Source of the DNA: Actinoplanes derwentensis
GTDB taxonomy: Bacteria > Actinomycetota > Actinomycetes > Mycobacteriales > Micromonosporaceae
Length of the DNA stretch: 64,000 nucleotides
Assembly: GCF_900104725.1 (NCBI RefSeq)
Contig: NZ_LT629758.1
Span: 6,627,001-6,691,000 of the forward strand
Reading direction: 5' to 3'
Both the position numbers and the translations under genes were made by a program. Below are positions 45,738-53,768 of this stretch, piece after piece (within the stretch, counting starts at the first letter, position 1; each line of letters opens with the position of its first letter). A model generated the notes under the pieces. The model was not told the DNA's origin. It searched no databases and saw only the letters and a list, made by a program, of their open reading frames with translations.

Positions 45738-46985
45738 CTACGGCGTGGTGTCGCCCAGCAGCGACACCCGGTAACCCGCGTCTCGCAGGGCGCTGATCAG
45801 CGCCGCCGAGTGCTCCGGGCCGCGGGTCTCGACCGACAGAGCCACCTCGACCTCGCCGAAACTCAGCCGCGGGCTCTGCCGCGAGTGGTTCACGTCCACG
45901 ATGTTGGCCCGCTGCCCGGCGATCTCCCCCAGCACCCGGGTCAGCTCCCCCGGCCGGTCCACGCAGCGCACCGCCAGTCGCAGGAACCGGCCGGCCGACG
46001 CGAGCCCGTGCTCGATCACCCGCAGCAGCAGCATCGGGTCGATGTTGCCGCCGGACAGGATCGCCACCGCCGGCCCGTCCACCGGCACGTACGCCCCGGT
46101 CAGCAGCGCCGCCGTGGCCGCCGCCCCGGCCGGCTCGACCACCGTCTTGTGCCGTTCCAGCAGCACCAGCAGGGCCGCCGACAGATCCTCGTCATGCACC
46201 GTGACGATCTCGTCGACCAGTTTCTCGACGTGCGCGAACGTCAGGTCGCCGGGCCGCAGCACGGCGATCCCGTCGGCGATCGTGGCGCCGGACTCCAGCT
46301 TGCGGGGCGCCCCGGCGGCGAGCGAGGGCGGGAACGCCGCGGCACCGGCCGCCTGCACACCGACCACCCGGATGTCCGGCCGCAGCGCCTTGGCCGCCAC
46401 CGCGATCCCGGACACCAGCCCACCGCCGCCGACCGCGGTCAGAATCGTCGTCGCCTCCGGGCACTGCTCCAGGATCTCCAGCGCGACCGTGCCCTGCCCG
46501 GCGATCACGTCGGCGTGGTCGAACGGGTGGATCAGCACCGCCCCGGTCTCCCGGGCGAAGTCGTGTGCCGCTTCCAGGGCGTCGTCGACGCTGGTCCCGG
46601 CGTACTCGACGGCCGCGCCGTACCCCTTCGTCGCGGTGACCTTCGGCAGCGGCGCCCCCTCCGGCATGAAGACCGTGGCCCGCGTCCCGACCAGGCCGGC
46701 GGCCAGCGCCACCCCCTGCGCGTGGTTGCCGGCGCTCGCCGCGACCACACCGCGGGCGCGCTCGGCGGCCGAGAGCCGCGAGATCCGGGTGTACGCCCCG
46801 CGCACCTTGTACGACCCGGCCCGCTGCTGGTTCTCACACTTGAGCCAGACCGGCACCCCGGTGATCTCACTGAGCGGCCGGGACGGGATCAGCGGTGTCC
46901 TCTTGGCCACCCCGGCCAGCAGGTCGCGGGCGGCCTCGACATCGGCGAGGGTGAGCAGATCGAGCGGAGTCCCAGCGGCGGTCAT
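45738..46985 (-). CDS. ilvA: Threonine dehydratase with C-terminal ACT-like domain
   Basis: About 415 residues. The PLP domain has the Schiff-base Lys in AGSYKVRGAYTR, AASAGNHAQGVA and the glycine-rich phosphate loop VGGGGLVSG. The C-terminal 80 residues (RFLRLAVRCVDRPGELTRVL, VEVALSVETRGPEHSAALI) look like an ACT regulatory domain. It deaminates L-threonine (or serine) to the 2-oxo acid, for isoleucine synthesis or catabolism. ATG 46985 is used; GTG 47003 is equally possible, as neither has a clear ribosome site. The amidase gene lies 46 bases upstream on the same strand, so co-transcription is possible. Confidence 0.93.
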   Translation of the reverse strand: MTAAGTPLDLLTLADVEAARDLLAGVAKRTPLIPSRPLSEITGVPVWLKCENQQRAGSYKVRGAYTRISRLSAAERARGVVAASAGNHAQGVALAAGLVGTRATVFMPEGAPLPKVTATKGYGAAVEYAGTSVDDALEAAHDFARETGAVLIHPFDHADVIAGQGTVALEILEQCPEATTILTAVGGGGLVSGIAVAAKALRPDIRVVGVQAAGAAAFPPSLAAGAPRKLESGATIADGIAVLRPGDLTFAHVEKLVDEIVTVHDEDLSAALLVLLERHKTVVEPAGAAATAALLTGAYVPVDGPAVAILSGGNIDPMLLLRVIEHGLASAGRFLRLAVRCVDRPGELTRVLGEIAGQRANIVDVNHSRQSPRLSFGEVEVALSVETRGPEHSAALISALRDAGYRVSLLGDTTP

Positions 46986-47031
46986 GGACACTGATCGTGC
47001 CACCCGGCGGCCGTCTCGGCCGTGGCGCCGG

Positions 47032-48390
47032 TTACACCAGCGCGTGCCGCTGCCAGGGGTTCGCCACCTCGAACTGGCCGGCTACCGAGAGCAGCAGCAA
47101 CTCCGATCCGGGCGGGCCCACCAGCTGCACGGCGAGCGGCAGCCCGTCGGGCCGGGACCCGACCGGAACCACGATCGCGGGCAGCCCGGCATAGTTCCAT
47201 GGCGCGGCGTACGGCGCATAGTTGGTGTTGGTCATCATGTTCTTGCGCCAGGAGGCCGAGGCGTACGCCCCCACCAGCGGCGGGGCACTCGCCAGCGCCG
47301 GCGTGAGCAGCAGGTCGATCGACTTGTCGGCGAAGAACTGGATGGACCGCTCCCGCCAGGCGTCCCGCTGCGACTGCCGGACCAGCCCGGCCTTCATCGC
47401 CGCCTTACCGAGCCGGATGTGCTGCCGGGTCCGCGGCTGCAGGCGGTCCACCGGCAGGCCCTCGGAATTCACGAACGCCCCGGCGAACCACGTCGCCAGC
47501 ACGCCCAGCGCCACCCCGGTCGAATAGACGGGATCGGCCTTGACCGTGTCATGACCGGCGTCGACAAGAAGTTTCGACGCCCGGTTCACGGCCGATGCGT
47601 TCGGCTCGTCCGGTTTCACCCCGGCCACCGGGGAACGCAACGAGACCCCGATCCGCAGTTTCGCCGGTTCCACCAGTTTCATCGGGGACTGCCCGGCCAG
47701 CACCGAGAAGCCCAGGGCGGCGTCGGCCACCGTGGTGGCCAGCATGCCGTTCTCCACCAGGCCGAACCAGTCCTTGTCGCCGAAGTCGACCGGGACCACG
47801 CCCCGGCCCGGTTTGAGACCCACCAGGCCGCAGCAGGCCGCCGGGATGCGGAGCGAGCCGAGACCGTCGTTGCCCTGAGCGATCGGTACGAGCCCGGCCG
47901 CCACCGCCGCCGCCGAACCACCGGACGACCCGCCCGGGGTCCGCTCCAGATCCCACGGGTTACGAGCCGGCCCGTCCTCGTCGTCGGTGAGCGCCCAGAG
48001 TCCCATCTCGGGCATCCGGGTCACACCGACCACCACCGCGCCGGCTCCGCGCAGCCTGCGGACCACCTCGTGGTCCGCCTCGGCCACCTCAGGCGTCCGG
48101 GCCGCGGCCGAACCGTGCCAGGTCGGCAGCCCGGCGACCGCGGTGTTCTCCTTCACCGCCACCGGCACACCGGCCAGCGGCAGGTTGGCCAGGTCCTCCT
48201 GGTCGTCGACTTTCTCCGCTTCGGTGATCGCCTCGACGCCACGGACCACCCGGAACGCGCCGAGCGCCGGATCGGAGATGCTGATCTGCTCCAGATGGTC
48301 GGCGACGACCTGGGTGGCATTCGTGTCGCCGCGGCGCACCGCGCGGGCGATCTGTTTGGCGGTTGCTCCCACCCAGGTCGTCGTGTCCAT
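47032..48390 (-). CDS. Amidase-signature-family amidase
   Basis: 452 residues with a complete Ser-cisSer-Lys triad: Lys in VAVKENTA and the Ser pair in TPGGSSGGSAAAVAAG, followed by GNDGLGSLRIPAACCGLVGLKP. The C-terminal YASASWRKNMMTNTNYAPYAAPWNYAG region completes the substrate pocket. Family members hydrolyse amides of many kinds, and the substrate here is unknown. It is 27 bases downstream of metB on the same strand and is followed by ilvA, so the three may be read together. Confidence 0.92.
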   Translation of the reverse strand: MDTTTWVGATAKQIARAVRRGDTNATQVVADHLEQISISDPALGAFRVVRGVEAITEAEKVDDQEDLANLPLAGVPVAVKENTAVAGLPTWHGSAAARTPEVAEADHEVVRRLRGAGAVVVGVTRMPEMGLWALTDDEDGPARNPWDLERTPGGSSGGSAAAVAAGLVPIAQGNDGLGSLRIPAACCGLVGLKPGRGVVPVDFGDKDWFGLVENGMLATTVADAALGFSVLAGQSPMKLVEPAKLRIGVSLRSPVAGVKPDEPNASAVNRASKLLVDAGHDTVKADPVYSTGVALGVLATWFAGAFVNSEGLPVDRLQPRTRQHIRLGKAAMKAGLVRQSQRDAWRERSIQFFADKSIDLLLTPALASAPPLVGAYASASWRKNMMTNTNYAPYAAPWNYAGLPAIVVPVGSRPDGLPLAVQLVGPPGSELLLLSVAGQFEVANPWQRHALV

Positions 48391-48417
48391 CGCGCAGATT
48401 CTCCAGCGTCAGGCTAT

Positions 48418-49569
48418 TTAACCGAGCGCCTGCTCGAGGTCGGAGAGCAGATCGTCAACGGTTTCGATGCCGACAGACAGTCGCACGAGATCGGCGGGAA
48501 CTTCAAGCGCTGAGCCCGCAGCCGACAGATGTGTCATCTGTCCCGGGTGCTCGATCAGCGATTCGACACCACCGAGCGACTCGGCGAGCACGAAGAGCTT
48601 CGCCCGGTTGCAGATGGCGATCGCCTGCTCCGGACCGCCCGCGGCGCGGAACGAGACCATGCCGCCGAACCGGCTCATCTGCTTGGCCGCCACGTCGTGA
48701 CCCGGATGGGTCTCCAGGCCCGGGTAGAGCACGCTCGACACCGCCGGGTGCTCCCGCAGGTAGCCGACGATCCGCTCGGCGTTGTCACAGTGCCGGTCCA
48801 TGCGTACGCCAAGGGTCTTGATCCCCCGCAGCGTCAGCCACGCGTCGAAGGGACCGTTCACCGCGCCCATCGCGTTCTGGTGGAAGGCCAGTTCGTCGCC
48901 GAGCCCCGCGTCCGCGGTCACCAACGCGCCACCGACCACGTCCGAGTGACCACCCAGGTACTTGGTCGTCGAATGGATCACCACGTCGGCGCCCAGGGCC
49001 AACGGCTGCTGCAGGTACGGGGAGGCGAACGTGTTGTCCACGGCCAGCATCGCGTCGTACTCGTGGGCCAGCTCGGCCAGTTGCGCGATGTCGTTGACGT
49101 TCAGCAGCGGGTTGGTCGGTGTCTCGGACCAGATCATCCGGGTGTGCCCCGGGCGGAACGCGGCCCGCACCGAGTCGATGTCGTCCAGCGGAGCCGCCGT
49201 CCAGTCCAGGCCCCACTTCTCGGCGACCTTGCTGAACAGGCGGAACGTGCCGCCGTACGCGTCGTTCGGGATCACCACGTGGTCACCGGGGCGGCACACC
49301 GTACGCAGCAGGGTGTCCTCGGCCGCCAGGCCGCTCGCGAAGGCCAGACCACGCCGGCCGCCCTCGATCGCCGCCAGGCACTCCTGGAGCGCGTCCCGGG
49401 TCGGGTTGCCGGAGCGGCTGTACTCGTAACCCAGGCGTGGGGCGCCGACGGCGTCCTGGGCGTAGGTGCTGGTCTGGTAGATCGGCGGCACCACGGCACC
49501 GGTCCGCGGATCCGGTTCCTGACCGGCGTGGATGGCGAGGGTGTCGAACCCATAGTTGTTAGCCGTCAT
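48418..49569 (-). CDS. metB: Cystathionine gamma-synthase / PLP-dependent trans-sulfuration enzyme
   Basis: 383 residues, the expected size for MetB. It has YEYSRSGNPTRDALQE, DNTFASPYLQQPL, the PLP Lys in HSTTKYLGGHSDVVGG and LAESLGGVESLIEHP near the C-terminus. It makes cystathionine from an activated homoserine and cysteine; a cystathionine gamma-lyase cannot be excluded on motifs alone. ATG 49569 lacks a ribosome site, but TAGCCT lies eight bases upstream, fitting a leaderless transcript. It is divergent from the HIT gene with 24 bases between the two start codons. Confidence 0.9.
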   Translation of the reverse strand: MTANNYGFDTLAIHAGQEPDPRTGAVVPPIYQTSTYAQDAVGAPRLGYEYSRSGNPTRDALQECLAAIEGGRRGLAFASGLAAEDTLLRTVCRPGDHVVIPNDAYGGTFRLFSKVAEKWGLDWTAAPLDDIDSVRAAFRPGHTRMIWSETPTNPLLNVNDIAQLAELAHEYDAMLAVDNTFASPYLQQPLALGADVVIHSTTKYLGGHSDVVGGALVTADAGLGDELAFHQNAMGAVNGPFDAWLTLRGIKTLGVRMDRHCDNAERIVGYLREHPAVSSVLYPGLETHPGHDVAAKQMSRFGGMVSFRAAGGPEQAIAICNRAKLFVLAESLGGVESLIEHPGQMTHLSAAGSALEVPADLVRLSVGIETVDDLLSDLEQALG

Positions 49570-49593
49570 GTTGCGCAAGGCTAGTCTCACGGG

Positions 49594-50040
49594 ATGGCGG
49601 ACTGCGTCTTCTGCGGCATAGTGGCGGGATCGATCCCCGCTTTCCTGGTCGCGTCCTCGCCCGCCGGGGTCGCGTTCCTGGACATCCGCCCGGTCTTCAA
49701 GGGCCACGTCCTGGTCGTCCCCCGCGCGCACGTGGTCGAGCTCCAGGATCTAGACCCAGATCTTTTATCTAGCTATTTCCGATTTGTTCAGCTGCTGTCC
49801 GCCGCCGTTCCCACCGCCATGGGCGCACAGGGGACCTTCGTCGCGATGAACAACATCGTCTCGCAGTCCGTGCCGCACCTGCACACCCACGTGGTGCCGC
49901 GCACCAAGGGCGACGGCCTGCGAGGATTCTTCTGGCCGCGACGGAAGTACGACAGCGACGACGAGGCCGCGGCCGTCGCGGAGACCATTGGTAAGGAATA
50001 CCTCCGCCTCAGCGTTACCGATAGCGGACGAAGGGAGTGA
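49594..50040 (+). CDS. HIT-family nucleotide hydrolase/transferase
   Basis: 148 residues with the histidine triad HLHTHVVP and the N-terminal CVFCGIVAG and [13 protein letters not shown] motifs of HIT proteins, which act on nucleotide phosphate anhydrides or AMP conjugates. No ribosome site precedes ATG 49594, but TAGTCT lies seven bases upstream, so a leaderless mRNA is likely. A local AT-rich patch (about 49745-49800) includes a rare TTA leucine codon at 49765-49767. In Streptomyces relatives TTA codons make translation depend on the bldA tRNA. The stop overlaps the msrA GTG, so HIT and msrA are coupled. Confidence 0.92.
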   Translation: MADCVFCGIVAGSIPAFLVASSPAGVAFLDIRPVFKGHVLVVPRAHVVELQDLDPDLLSSYFRFVQLLSAAVPTAMGAQGTFVAMNNIVSQSVPHLHTHVVPRTKGDGLRGFFWPRRKYDSDDEAAAVAETIGKEYLRLSVTDSGRRE

Positions 50041-50705
50041 CCGTGTTCCTGCGGTACAAGAAGCTAGACCTGCCCACCGCCGAGACCGCCCTGCCCGGCC
50101 GCGACACCGAGGTGCACGTCGCGGACACGCACACCGTGCTCGGCACCCCACTGAAGGGCCCGTGGCCGGCCGGCCTGGAGACCGCGGTCTTCGGGATGGG
50201 CTGTTTCTGGGGCGTGGAGCGCATCTTCTGGCAGCTGCCCGGTGTGTACTCCACCTCAGCCGGTTACGCCGGCGGGTTCACCAGGAACCCCAGCTACGAG
50301 GAGACCTGCTTCGGCACCACCGGCCACGCCGAGGTGGTCCAGGTCGTCTACGACCCCACGAAGATCAGCTACGAGGACCTGCTGAAGGCCTTCTGGGAGA
50401 ACCACGACCCGACCCAGGGCATGCGCCAGGGCAACGACAGCGGCACGCAGTACCGTTCCGCGATCTACACCACCTCGGACGCCCAGGCGACCACGGCTAC
50501 AGCGTCCCGAGACGCCTTCCAGCCGGTGGTGACGGCCGCCGGCCACGGCCAGATCACCACAGAGATCAAGCCCCTGACGGCGTACTACTTCGCCGAGGAT
50601 TATCACCAGCAGTACCTAGACAAGAATCCCGGCGGTTATTGCAACCACGGCCCCACAGGGCTTAACTACTGTGCCCCTAATCTTGGGCTCAACAGCACGC
50701 CCTGA
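50037..50705 (+). CDS. msrA: Peptide methionine-S-sulfoxide reductase
   Basis: 222 residues. The catalytic motif GCFWG has Cys56, followed by [25 protein letters not shown] and [17 protein letters not shown]. The C-terminal [14 protein letters not shown] supplies likely resolving Cys residues. It repairs methionine-(S)-sulfoxide in proteins. GTG 50037 overlaps the HIT stop (GTGA) and has GAAGGGA upstream. The codons for TGLNYCAP coincide with a short sequence that recurs at 53641 and 55854, so the 3' end may be an insertion target or a rebuilt end. The last ten residues (NLGLNSTP side) may therefore be non-native. Confidence 0.95.
   Translation: MTVFLRYKKLDLPTAETALPGRDTEVHVADTHTVLGTPLKGPWPAGLETAVFGMGCFWGVERIFWQLPGVYSTSAGYAGGFTRNPSYEETCFGTTGHAEVVQVVYDPTKISYEDLLKAFWENHDPTQGMRQGNDSGTQYRSAIYTTSDAQATTATASRDAFQPVVTAAGHGQITTEIKPLTAYYFAEDYHQQYLDKNPGGYCNHGPTGLNYCAPNLGLNSTP
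50655..50678. repeat. Repeat copy A in the msrA 3' end
   Basis: ACAGGGCTTAACTACTGTGC followed by CCCT matches the central part of the 51-bp repeats at 53641-53691 and 55854-55904 with two differences from each. GGGC and GCCC in each copy can pair around an 11-base loop. All three copies have the same orientation. Confidence 0.6.
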
Positions 50706-50712
50706 TAGCGAC

Positions 50713-50741
50713 GAACGCTCCGGCCGTTGGCCGGAGCGTTC
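50713..50741 (+). terminator. Terminator after msrA
   Basis: GAACGCTCCGGCC and GGCCGGAGCGTTC form a perfect 13-bp stem around GTT, eight bases after the msrA stop. A similar element with shared flank CGACGAACGC is found at 58051-58075. Confidence 0.85.
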
Positions 50742-50821
50742 CGCTGTCTCCTACAGGTCGCATTGGCCCACCGAGCACGGACGGCGGCAGTTGAGTGAGG
50801 CGTGCGACGGCGCCCTGATCA

Positions 50822-51340
50822 CTAATCGGGCAGATAAACGTACTGGTCGTGGTCGATCATAATGTCGAGCCGAGCCAGTCGCTTCAGGGTGTCTGCCGTA
50901 TACGTGATAGCAGCGGTGGAGACATGGATCCCCCCGTCCTCGGTGTCGCGCTCCCCGCTCATCTCGATGACTACGTTGATTCCGGCTCGTAACCCAAGGG
51001 CCGCACGTGCCTCGGCTATTCCTGTGGCATGAGGTTCGATCGCGTCCAACAGTTGGATGACGACTTCTTCGGTGAGATACGTGTGAATCCTGGCCACCTC
51101 GTACTTCCAACTACTGGATCGTCGCCGTCCGGCTGGTGCGTGCGGATGTAGGTCGCCACGTCGCCAGGTCTCGGTGGGCGGCAGTCCCATCAGCCGGGTG
51201 ACGTGATCCGGGTCGAACGCCATCAGATTCTGCTCATCGATGCTGTACGGCGGCCCGCCTGGAACGTCCCGATGGAGGTACAAGTACGCCCGCTGCACGC
51301 AGTCTGCGGAGGGGCCAGTGAGTTGTTCATCTTTCGCCAT
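50822..51340 (-). CDS. DUF4279 domain protein
   Basis: 172 residues. The N-terminal half has YLYLHRDV, FDPDHVTRLMGLPPTETWRRGD and SSWKYEVARIHTY, matching the layout of DUF4279 proteins (the F-x-P-x-xVT...LG-x-xPT-x-x-x-x-KGD pattern). The rest is beta-rich, ending TLKRLARLDIMIDHDQYVYLP. These proteins are small, often found near mobile DNA, toxin-immunity or defence genes, with no defined reaction known to me. It is the first gene of the island after msrA and is transcribed leftward towards the msrA terminator. An immunity-like role would be speculation. Confidence 0.72.
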   Translation of the reverse strand: MAKDEQLTGPSADCVQRAYLYLHRDVPGGPPYSIDEQNLMAFDPDHVTRLMGLPPTETWRRGDLHPHAPAGRRRSSSWKYEVARIHTYLTEEVVIQLLDAIEPHATGIAEARAALGLRAGINVVIEMSGERDTEDGGIHVSTAAITYTADTLKRLARLDIMIDHDQYVYLPD

Positions 51341-51508
51341 CGACCCAGACGGTAGAACAAATCAGGCTGTTACGTCGCGGTGATTCGGTTCGAGATGGGC
51401 GTCCTTCCACCCCCGACGCGCTCTCTTTGACTACGCAGGGCGAGGCCACGTCTCGGCCCGGCGCCGGCGACAACACCAACGCCCGACCGGCGGCAGATCA
51501 GTGCGCCG

Positions 51509-52369
51509 TCACTTGCGCAGGTTCGGTGCACCTAAGTTCCATACGCATCTGTAAATCTCGAGCGGCGCGGGTGAGTCTTCCCCTGCAAGCTTGAGGATCT
51601 CGGTGGTATCACCAAAGGCTTCACCCAATACGATAGCCTTTAAAGATGAGGAGATTGGAACGTATGTCGGATTATCAAGCTCAAGTTCTGGAACATTGAA
51701 GCGAGTGTAAACGATTCGCGCTTCCCGTTCATGCTTCCAGGCAATGCTCTTTCTTAAAAAGAGATCTTTGATCGAATCCCTGTCAATACAATCGGCTAGT
51801 ACCGCATGGAATTTGGCAAGGCTACCGAAGGTGCCGCTTATGGGAACATTTAAGGGCGAGTCCTTGTATTCGACATCGTCGATTGCTTGAACGTCGCCTG
51901 CCTTCAACGTTCCTATCGAGTCACAAAATGCCAGATACTCCGAGCCCAATGCCTCGCGATCAAAAACTAGGCACGCGCCCTTGTGGTGATCGGCGTAGTG
52001 CTCCCACATGGACGCACTGGCCCACCCGCGATGAAATAGTGTCTCATTTTGGGCGGGTATGGGAGATCGATCCATGCCAAACGACGCTATCCGGACCCCT
52101 CGGCGGAGAACGCGGTCGACCTCAGATTGCAGGATGGATTCAGTAAGGGGCGACCTTGCACGAAGCCTTCCTGGGCCAATAAGGTCACCGGCCCGCCACT
52201 CATGCGACTCGCGCGGGTCATTCATCGACGCGAAGGGCGCCAATCTAAGCGCCTTCTTATCCAGGGTTTTGACTGCACCCGAGCTGCCGACGTACCGATA
52301 TACGTATTTTCTAGCATCAAATCCACTCGGACTTAGCAGCCAAGACTCTCGCCGGGCGGCTCGCGACAC
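51509..52369 (-). CDS. DUF2971 domain protein
   Basis: 286 residues from GTG 52369, with AGAGGA upstream. It contains YRYVGSSGAVKTLDKKALRLAPFASMNDPRE in pieces typical of DUF2971 (a substrate-pocket 'NDP' turn), SMWEHYADHHKGACLVFD and KSIAWKHEREARIVY. DUF2971 proteins are common beside restriction and abortive-infection genes, and some resemble toxin-like folds; no reaction is established to my knowledge. The gene uses AT-richer codons than the chromosome on the left, consistent with recent acquisition. The 168 bases between it and the DUF4279 gene hold nothing recognised. The IS30 element begins 43 bases upstream of its start. Confidence 0.75.
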   Translation of the reverse strand: MSRAARRESWLLSPSGFDARKYVYRYVGSSGAVKTLDKKALRLAPFASMNDPRESHEWRAGDLIGPGRLRARSPLTESILQSEVDRVLRRGVRIASFGMDRSPIPAQNETLFHRGWASASMWEHYADHHKGACLVFDREALGSEYLAFCDSIGTLKAGDVQAIDDVEYKDSPLNVPISGTFGSLAKFHAVLADCIDRDSIKDLFLRKSIAWKHEREARIVYTRFNVPELELDNPTYVPISSSLKAIVLGEAFGDTTEILKLAGEDSPAPLEIYRCVWNLGAPNLRK

Positions 52370-52411
52370 GCTGAGATCCTCTCGGGCGGCAAATGACTAG
52401 TTTCCGGCGAG

Positions 52412-53447
52412 TTCAGTCAGTCGTAGCATTTGATCTTGATGGGTCGGTGGGACAGGATGCCCGCCGTGCGCAACATGTTGACCCTGGTCGATCGTGAAGA
52501 GATCTCCCGTGGCTTGGCCGAGGGCCTGGAATTCAAGGAGATTGCCCGGCTGATCAGCCGGAACCCGTCGGTGGTCTCACGGGACGTGGCCCGCCACGGC
52601 GGCCGGGCGGAGTACCGGGCCGTGACTGCGGACCAGTCGGCGCTGACCGGTCGGTTGCGGCCGAAGGCGTACGCGGTCGACCGGTCACCACGGCTGCGGA
52701 CGGTGGTCACGCAGCTGCTCAAGGGCGGCTGGTCGCCGGCGTCGATCGCGGGCCGGTTGCCGCGCGACTACCGCGACGATCAGGCTGTACGGGTGTCACA
52801 CGAAGCGATCTACCAGTGGGTCTACGCCCAGCCGGTGTCCGCCCTGGCTCGGGAACTGCTGAAGCTGCGCACCGGCCGGACCGCCCGCCGTTCGGGCCCC
52901 CGCCCGGCCCCGGCCCCGCGGATCCGTGAGCCCCGCTACCTCGACGAACGCCCCGCCGAGGTCGAGGACCGGCAGGTGCCCGGCCACTGGGAAGGCGACC
53001 TCGTGATCGGCAAGGCCGGCAGGTCCGCAGTCGCGACCCTGGTCGAGCGGACCTCCCGGATGCTGGTCCTGGTCCCGTTGACCGGACGCGACGCGCTGAC
53101 CGTCGGCGACGCGGTGATCGCCGCCGCCGGAACGCTGCCGCCACAGATCGCCCGCTCGCTGACCTGGGACTGCGGCTCCGAGATGGCCGGACACGCACGG
53201 ATCACCGCCGCCGGGCTGCCGGTCTACTTCGCCCGCCCGCACTCACCATGGCAGCGCGGCAGCAACGAGAACGCGAACCGCATCCTGCGCGAGTACTTCC
53301 CGAAAGGCGTCCCGATCACATCAGATCCGAAATACCTGGCAATGGTGGCTTCCGAAATCAATGACCGACCCCGTAAGATCCACAATTGGAAGAAGCCCTC
53401 CGAGATATTCGCCGAACTCGTAGAGGCAAATGCTTCGACTGCCTGAA
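52412..53447 (+). mobile_element. IS30-family insertion sequence, 1036 bp
   Basis: Terminal inverted repeats of 21 bp lie at 52412-52432 (TTCAGTCAGTCGTAGCATTT plus G) and 53427-53447, matching at 19 of 21 positions. They enclose a full-length transposase whose stop codon lies inside the right repeat. No target-site duplication was evident in the immediate flanks (left GAG, right TCT). Confidence 0.82.
52457..53446 (+). CDS. IS30-family transposase
   Basis: About 329 residues from ATG 52457; in-frame ATG 52439 and TTG 52430 lie further up. The N-terminus is a helix-turn-helix (DREEISRGLAEGLEFKEIARLISRNPSVVSRDVARHGG in segments), as in IS30 transposases. The DDE triad is visible: Asp in GHWEGDLVIGK, Asp in LTWDCGSEM and Glu in SPWQRGSNENANRILREYFP. 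The length is normal and no frameshift is seen, so it may be active. Its GC is high, like the chromosome and unlike the genes on either side. Confidence 0.93.
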   Translation: MPAVRNMLTLVDREEISRGLAEGLEFKEIARLISRNPSVVSRDVARHGGRAEYRAVTADQSALTGRLRPKAYAVDRSPRLRTVVTQLLKGGWSPASIAGRLPRDYRDDQAVRVSHEAIYQWVYAQPVSALARELLKLRTGRTARRSGPRPAPAPRIREPRYLDERPAEVEDRQVPGHWEGDLVIGKAGRSAVATLVERTSRMLVLVPLTGRDALTVGDAVIAAAGTLPPQIARSLTWDCGSEMAGHARITAAGLPVYFARPHSPWQRGSNENANRILREYFPKGVPITSDPKYLAMVASEINDRPRKIHNWKKPSEIFAELVEANASTA

Positions 53448-53768
53448 TCTGCCTCCTTCTAGATGCTATCCACCGGGCATCGGAATTTCCCAAAAAACCG
53501 AATCCTCGAACTTACCGCAGAAGAATTTGAGTTGCTGGCAGCGAGATGGCGCGCACACTGTCATCGGCAGATGAGTGCGCCAGAGAAGGCGCACTGGCCT
53601 CGCGCATGTGCGCACTACGCGCACCGCCGGATCTCTATTCGGGTAACTGCATACTGCACCTACAGGGCTCAACTACTATGCCCCTCCGGAGAGCACCGGC
53701 ACACTTCGCTCTGAGCGGGGGATGTAGTTCGTTGGCAGGTAGGAGGAGAACCTAAAGCCAGGCCGCAC
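53448..53768. other. Gene-poor stretch between the IS30 element and the NACHT gene
   Basis: No convincing gene. A short frame (53463 onward, NRILELTAEEFELLAARWRAHC) could be a decayed fragment, but it has no ribosome site and no family I recognise. The stretch contains direct repeat copy B at 53641-53691. Confidence 0.4.
53641..53691. repeat. 51-bp direct repeat, copy B (left of NACHT gene)
   Basis: It reads GGGTAACTGCATACTGCACC then TACAGGGCTCAACTACTATG then CCCCTCCGGAG. It matches copy C at 55854-55904 at 46 of 51 positions, in the same orientation; all five differences are transitions. Its core matches copy A in msrA. It lies 78 bases beyond the NACHT gene stop. Confidence 0.8.

Noticed and set aside
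45901..48513. 870-codon + strand frame opposite ilvA and the amidase
   Set aside because: Both - strand genes have complete catalytic motifs and family lengths; the + frame has none.
50742..50821. Possible tRNA gene after msrA as an integration target
   Set aside because: No cloverleaf, no T-arm consensus and no CCA-proximal pairing could be found by eye here or at 57994-58096.
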